Positions 27,135-29,553 of a DNA stretch of 29,553 bases are shown one piece after another. Each line of letters starts with the position of its first letter. Position 1 is the stretch's first letter. Source of the DNA: a virus. The translations under genes and the position numbers were made by a program. The stretch is from the IMG/VR virus record IMGVR_UViG_3300021375_000115, positions 1-29,553 of that record, one strand, 5' to 3'. The notes below the pieces were generated by a model. The model saw only the letters and a list, made by a program, of their open reading frames with translations. It was not told the origin of the DNA and ran no database searches.

Positions 27135-27331
27135 TAGAGATCATCTGTTACAGTTTTACCTGCTTTTTGTTTAAGCATATTTTCTAGTGTTTTACCTAAT
27201 AAGGTTCTTTGAGGAGTTGACATATACCAAACATCGTTCCATGCAATTGAGCCTCCGCTATAAATCACAAGTTCACAAATATTTTTTTCTAGGGCGTCTG
27301 TTTCTTTTTTCAGCCTCCCAAGATATGCCAC
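27134..27331 (-). CDS. Short ORF after gp26 (gp51 position), probably expressed as a -1 frameshift extension
   Basis: Taken alone this is a 65-aa protein from a GTG at 27331. It is helical (LGRLKKETDALEKNICELVI, then WNDVWYMSTPQRTLLGKTLE). The GTG has no well-spaced ribosome site, and the frame is open upstream with plausible coding (HRFLAQSEPEEI) to a stop at 27383-27385, just before a T TTT TTC heptamer in the gp26 frame. The more likely product is therefore gp26 residues 1-288 plus 12 plus 65 residues, about 365 aa. In position it corresponds to T4 gp51 (hub assembly) and to the T part of G-GT tail chaperones. The family itself is not recognised with certainty. Confidence 0.7.
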   Translation of the reverse strand: MAYLGRLKKETDALEKNICELVIYSGGSIAWNDVWYMSTPQRTLLGKTLENMLKQKAGKTVTDDL

Positions 27332-27354
27332 AATCTCTTCTGGCTCTGATTGAG

Positions 27355-28230
27355 CTAGGAAGCGGTGAAAAAATTTACAGGATTAAAGTTTACCTCAGAT
27401 TCAAATATGTATGGTTCTTCTGGTGAGCCTCCACATTCTTCTTTCTCACACCCTACTTCCATTCTTTTGTTAATACCAACATTAGAAATTTCTTCTATAA
27501 ATGTTTGTATTTCACTTCCAACTGCTCTATCACAGTTTTCTAAAAATTCTTTAATTTGTTTTTTATCTGAAACAACTATAGTATCTTTGCCTTCTTTAAT
27601 AGTTACATCTTTAACACTATCAACCATGAGCTCAAAGTTTAAACTTGCTAATTCCACAAAGTTATCGTTAAAGGCACGAATTCTATCTACTTCGTCTGGA
27701 ATGTCTGCAATTGACTGTAAACTTCTAGAAGTTCTAAAATTAGCAATACCTGCCTTTACAGCAGATTTATAACTAAAAGGTTGTACACTAATCAATAATC
27801 CTGATTCAGTTGTGAACTGATAAGTTTCTTTTAAATTAGTCATTGTGGTTAAAACACCCTCAACACTCAATACAGTTGTAATTTGTTCTTCACATTTATC
27901 ACATACTGCTTGGACCTCAATATCATCTCCAAAGGTTGCCCCTTGTATTGCAACCAATAGAGCATCTACATCGTTGCTAAAGAGTGCCATTGCATTTTTA
28001 ATGCTTGGAACACAACTTTCTATTACTTGTATCACAGCATCACCGTTTAAAAGTGCGTCTGGATTTTTCATAATCAATTCGTCTTTTGCTGTCATTGGAA
28101 GGACTGCATGTTCTTCAACAGATGTATCTAAAACATCATCTGAATAATAATCTCCGCCACTTGGTAATCCTGTATATAATTTTGGCGTTCTAAAGTGTCC
28201 TGCTAACGGATTACTTGTTTGATTTGCCAT
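27355..28230 (-). CDS. 26: Baseplate hub subunit gp26-like (T4_baseplate family)
   Basis: This 291-aa protein begins MANQTSNPLAGHFRTPKLYT followed by LPSGGDYY, the pattern of gp26-type proteins in marine T4-like phages; T4 gp26 is 208 aa. The segments VLPMTAKDELIMKNPDALLN and FGDDIEVQAVCDKCEE follow. CDKC and a later CEKEEC motif could bind a metal. In T4, gp26 is required for baseplate hub assembly. It has a CAGGAG site before ATG 28230 and its own late promoter. The 3' end holds a slippery heptamer (27367-27373) that would divert some ribosomes into the next ORF. The tape-measure candidate begins divergently 102 bases away. Confidence 0.82.
   Translation of the reverse strand: MANQTSNPLAGHFRTPKLYTGLPSGGDYYSDDVLDTSVEEHAVLPMTAKDELIMKNPDALLNGDAVIQVIESCVPSIKNAMALFSNDVDALLVAIQGATFGDDIEVQAVCDKCEEQITTVLSVEGVLTTMTNLKETYQFTTESGLLISVQPFSYKSAVKAGIANFRTSRSLQSIADIPDEVDRIRAFNDNFVELASLNFELMVDSVKDVTIKEGKDTIVVSDKKQIKEFLENCDRAVGSEIQTFIEEISNVGINKRMEVGCEKEECGGSPEEPYIFESEVNFNPVNFFTAS
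27367..27373 (-). promoter_or_regulatory. Probable -1 programmed ribosomal frameshift site
   Basis: On the minus strand the gp26 frame reads AAT TTT TTC ACC GCT TCC TAG, containing the X XXY YYZ heptamer T TTT TTC. A -1 slip continues as CAC CGC TTC CTA into the downstream ORF, passing the gp26 stop three codons later. The -1 frame opens only three codons upstream of the heptamer. Confidence 0.65.
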
Positions 28231-28254
28231 AGTTAAAACTCCTGTTAATTACTC

Positions 28255-28263
28255 TGATAAATA
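28255..28263 (+). promoter_or_regulatory. Late promoter for the tape-measure candidate
   Basis: TGATAAATA on the plus strand, one base from the T4 late consensus core. The predicted start is about 28269, giving a leader of about 64 bases before ATG 28333. Confidence 0.7.
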
Positions 28264-28288
28264 TACTAGAGTAGTATTGTACTACAAG

Positions 28289-28297
28289 TATTTATCA
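28289..28297 (-). promoter_or_regulatory. Late promoter for the gp26 operon
   Basis: TGATAAATA on the minus strand (28297-28289), preceded by TG as at the gp48 promoter. The predicted start is about 28283, and the leader contains AGGAG before ATG 28230. It faces the plus-strand late promoter. Confidence 0.75.
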
Positions 28298-28332
28298 CAG
28301 TTAAATACGCATATAATATAAGTTGGTAATTT

Positions 28333-29553
28333 ATGGTAGACAAAGCATCAGGACAGAACTTTACAGCATCGATTAATTCTCTAGATGGATCAGGGGGTTC
28401 GTATTCTGCCAATTTGCCTCCCTATGTGTTAGATAAAACAGTTAGAGATGTCATGGAGGGTCTTGTAACAGCGATATCTGATTCTGATACTGAAAACACA
28501 AAAGGTTTAAAAGATCTAGCCAAACTGTATAAACAATCACTGGACACCCAAAAAGAAAGCAAAGAGTCCAATGAAAAGGGTTTAGAAGATCTTAACGAAA
28601 CGATGACTGAGGCGGAAAGACTCGCAAAACAAAGGCAAGAAGAATTAATTAAATCTTTAAACCAACAAAAGGCAGACAGAGAAAAGTACGAACAAAAGAT
28701 TGGTGAAGAATTTGCCAGAGGTGCCACAAAGGGCGGACGATTTGCTGGAGATTTAATTGTTAGTGCAATTAAAGGAATTGCAGTAGTATTTGGTACATCA
28801 GTTGGTATTGTGGGAAGTGCATTTTCTAATTTAGGTAATAGTTTAAGAACACTCACTGATACCGGTCAGGCATTTGGAGATCAATTAGGCACAGGAAATA
28901 ATGCTACAGAGCAAAATATTATATTATTAAATAGAATGGGTTTGACAACAGAACAAGCAGTAGCATCACTGGAAACATATTCAAGGGCAATGAGTACGTT
29001 GGGACAAACAAACCTTGCACAACTTAGCAGAAGTTTTTTAGAACTTACACGAGGTGGTACCGATTTAGGTGTAACCTTAGAAGAAGCAACTGAACTATTC
29101 TTACAAGATCAAGAATTTAGAGCTCGTACATTAAACAAAGACAAAATAGATACAAGCATTACAGCTCAACTTACTCAACAAAGTATAGAAAATTTAAGGG
29201 GATTCTCTGCCATACTTGGACAAAGTACAGATGCATTAAGGCAAACAGCGGCAAGTGTAATGGAATCTAATAAGTCCTTTATAGCATTTACGAATTCCTT
29301 AAATACTCCTAATGCTACAACAATGAATACAGTAGCAAAAGATTTAGTTGCAGGACTAATTGCGGTTTTCCCTGAAAGTGGTGAAGCATTAGGTGATGCA
29401 TTACTATTAGTATCTGGTACAGGTATTAGTGCAATTAGTGATTTTGCTAACATGCTAATACCTTTAGGTGGTAATTTAAATGGTGCATTTCAAGATCTAG
29501 CAAGGGATTTAAGATCAGGTAGTATAGGTGTAAAAGATGTTCCAAATGCAATA
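28333..29553 (+). CDS. Probable tape-measure/tail hub protein (3' end outside window)
   Basis: The frame is open for 407 codons from ATG 28333 to the window edge. After a polar N-terminus, residues about 50-120 are a charged coiled coil (TEAERLAKQRQEELIKSLNQ). A hydrophobic stretch follows near 133-160 (DLIVSAIKGIAVVFGTSVGI), then helical, Ala/Thr/Leu-rich sequence with RMGLTTEQAVASLETYSRAM. This mix is typical of tape-measure proteins, which set tail length inside the tube; T4's is gp29 (590 aa). Its position next to gp26 and its late promoter support a tail role. Another long internal virion protein is the main alternative. Confidence 0.55.
   Translation, partial: MVDKASGQNFTASINSLDGSGGSYSANLPPYVLDKTVRDVMEGLVTAISDSDTENTKGLKDLAKLYKQSLDTQKESKESNEKGLEDLNETMTEAERLAKQRQEELIKSLNQQKADREKYEQKIGEEFARGATKGGRFAGDLIVSAIKGIAVVFGTSVGIVGSAFSNLGNSLRTLTDTGQAFGDQLGTGNNATEQNIILLNRMGLTTEQAVASLETYSRAMSTLGQTNLAQLSRSFLELTRGGTDLGVTLEEATELFLQDQEFRARTLNKDKIDTSITAQLTQQSIENLRGFSAILGQSTDALRQTAASVMESNKSFIAFTNSLNTPNATTMNTVAKDLVAGLIAVFPESGEALGDALLLVSGTGISAISDFANMLIPLGGNLNGAFQDLARDLRSGSIGVKDVPNAI

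Noticed and set aside
27893-27900. Late-promoter-like GATAAATG on the minus strand.
   Set aside because: It lies inside gp26 codons for CDKC and lacks the final A found at all four accepted sites.
28312-28317. TATAAT before the tape-measure candidate.
   Set aside because: No TTGACA-like -35 at suitable spacing; this AT-rich DNA gives such hexamers by chance, and a late promoter is present.
28422-28856. 144-codon minus-strand open frame opposite the tape-measure candidate.
   Set aside because: Ser/Leu-rich composition, no promoter or ribosome site, and a strong coding frame on the plus strand.

Overview
This is a low-GC segment of a T4-like myovirus genome, probably a marine phage of the cyanophage/pelagiphage type. 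The evidence is the set of recognisable T4-family genes (gp55 late sigma factor, gp47/gp46 recombination nuclease, and baseplate genes gp48-, gp53-, gp5-, gp25-, gp6- and gp26-like) together with the giant, glycine-rich tail proteins familiar from marine T4-like phages. I see no photosynthesis genes, tRNA, rRNA, CRISPR array or insertion sequence, so the host cannot be fixed from this window.

Layout. Bases 1-13340 (minus strand) hold gp25, an enlarged gp6 (1507 aa) and a giant tail/baseplate protein of at least 2815 codons that runs off the left edge. Bases 13419-14217 are a small plus-strand island, an alpha/beta hydrolase and a short coiled-coil protein, inserted between late genes. Bases 14218-21612 (minus strand) continue the baseplate block: gp48/54-like, gp53-like, a large hub candidate, a gp5-like spike without lysozyme, and a separate protein with a degenerate GH24 lysozyme fold. 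Bases 21753-26225 (plus strand) are the transcription/recombination block: gp55, gp47, gp46, then three small genes (KOW-like, two-helix membrane, SWIM zinc finger), closed by terminator hairpins. Bases 26300-26714 are an unusual GC-richer stretch without a clear gene. Bases 26715-28230 (minus strand) hold gp26, a short ORF that appears to be reached by a -1 ribosomal frameshift, and a GIY-YIG nuclease. From 28333 a probable tape-measure/tail protein runs off the right edge on the plus strand.

Regulation can be read directly. Three plus-strand units (hydrolase, gp55, the small-gene cluster) have near-perfect host sigma70 promoters. Four structural transcription units (gp48, gp25, gp26, tape-measure candidate) each carry the identical 9-mer TGATAAATA, a variant of the T4 late promoter TATAAATA that gp55-type sigma factors recognise. 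Thus gp55, encoded here under a host-type promoter, plausibly turns on the structural genes on either side. Within operons most junctions are the overlapping TAATG, implying translational coupling.

Most interesting points: a T TTT TTC slippery heptamer at the end of gp26 that would fuse it to the next ORF, beside the tape-measure candidate (the usual place of the tail-chaperone frameshift, not a well-known feature of T4-like phages); a divergent promoter pair at 13346-13412 that predicts leaderless mRNAs in both directions; and face-to-face late promoters at 28256-28296.
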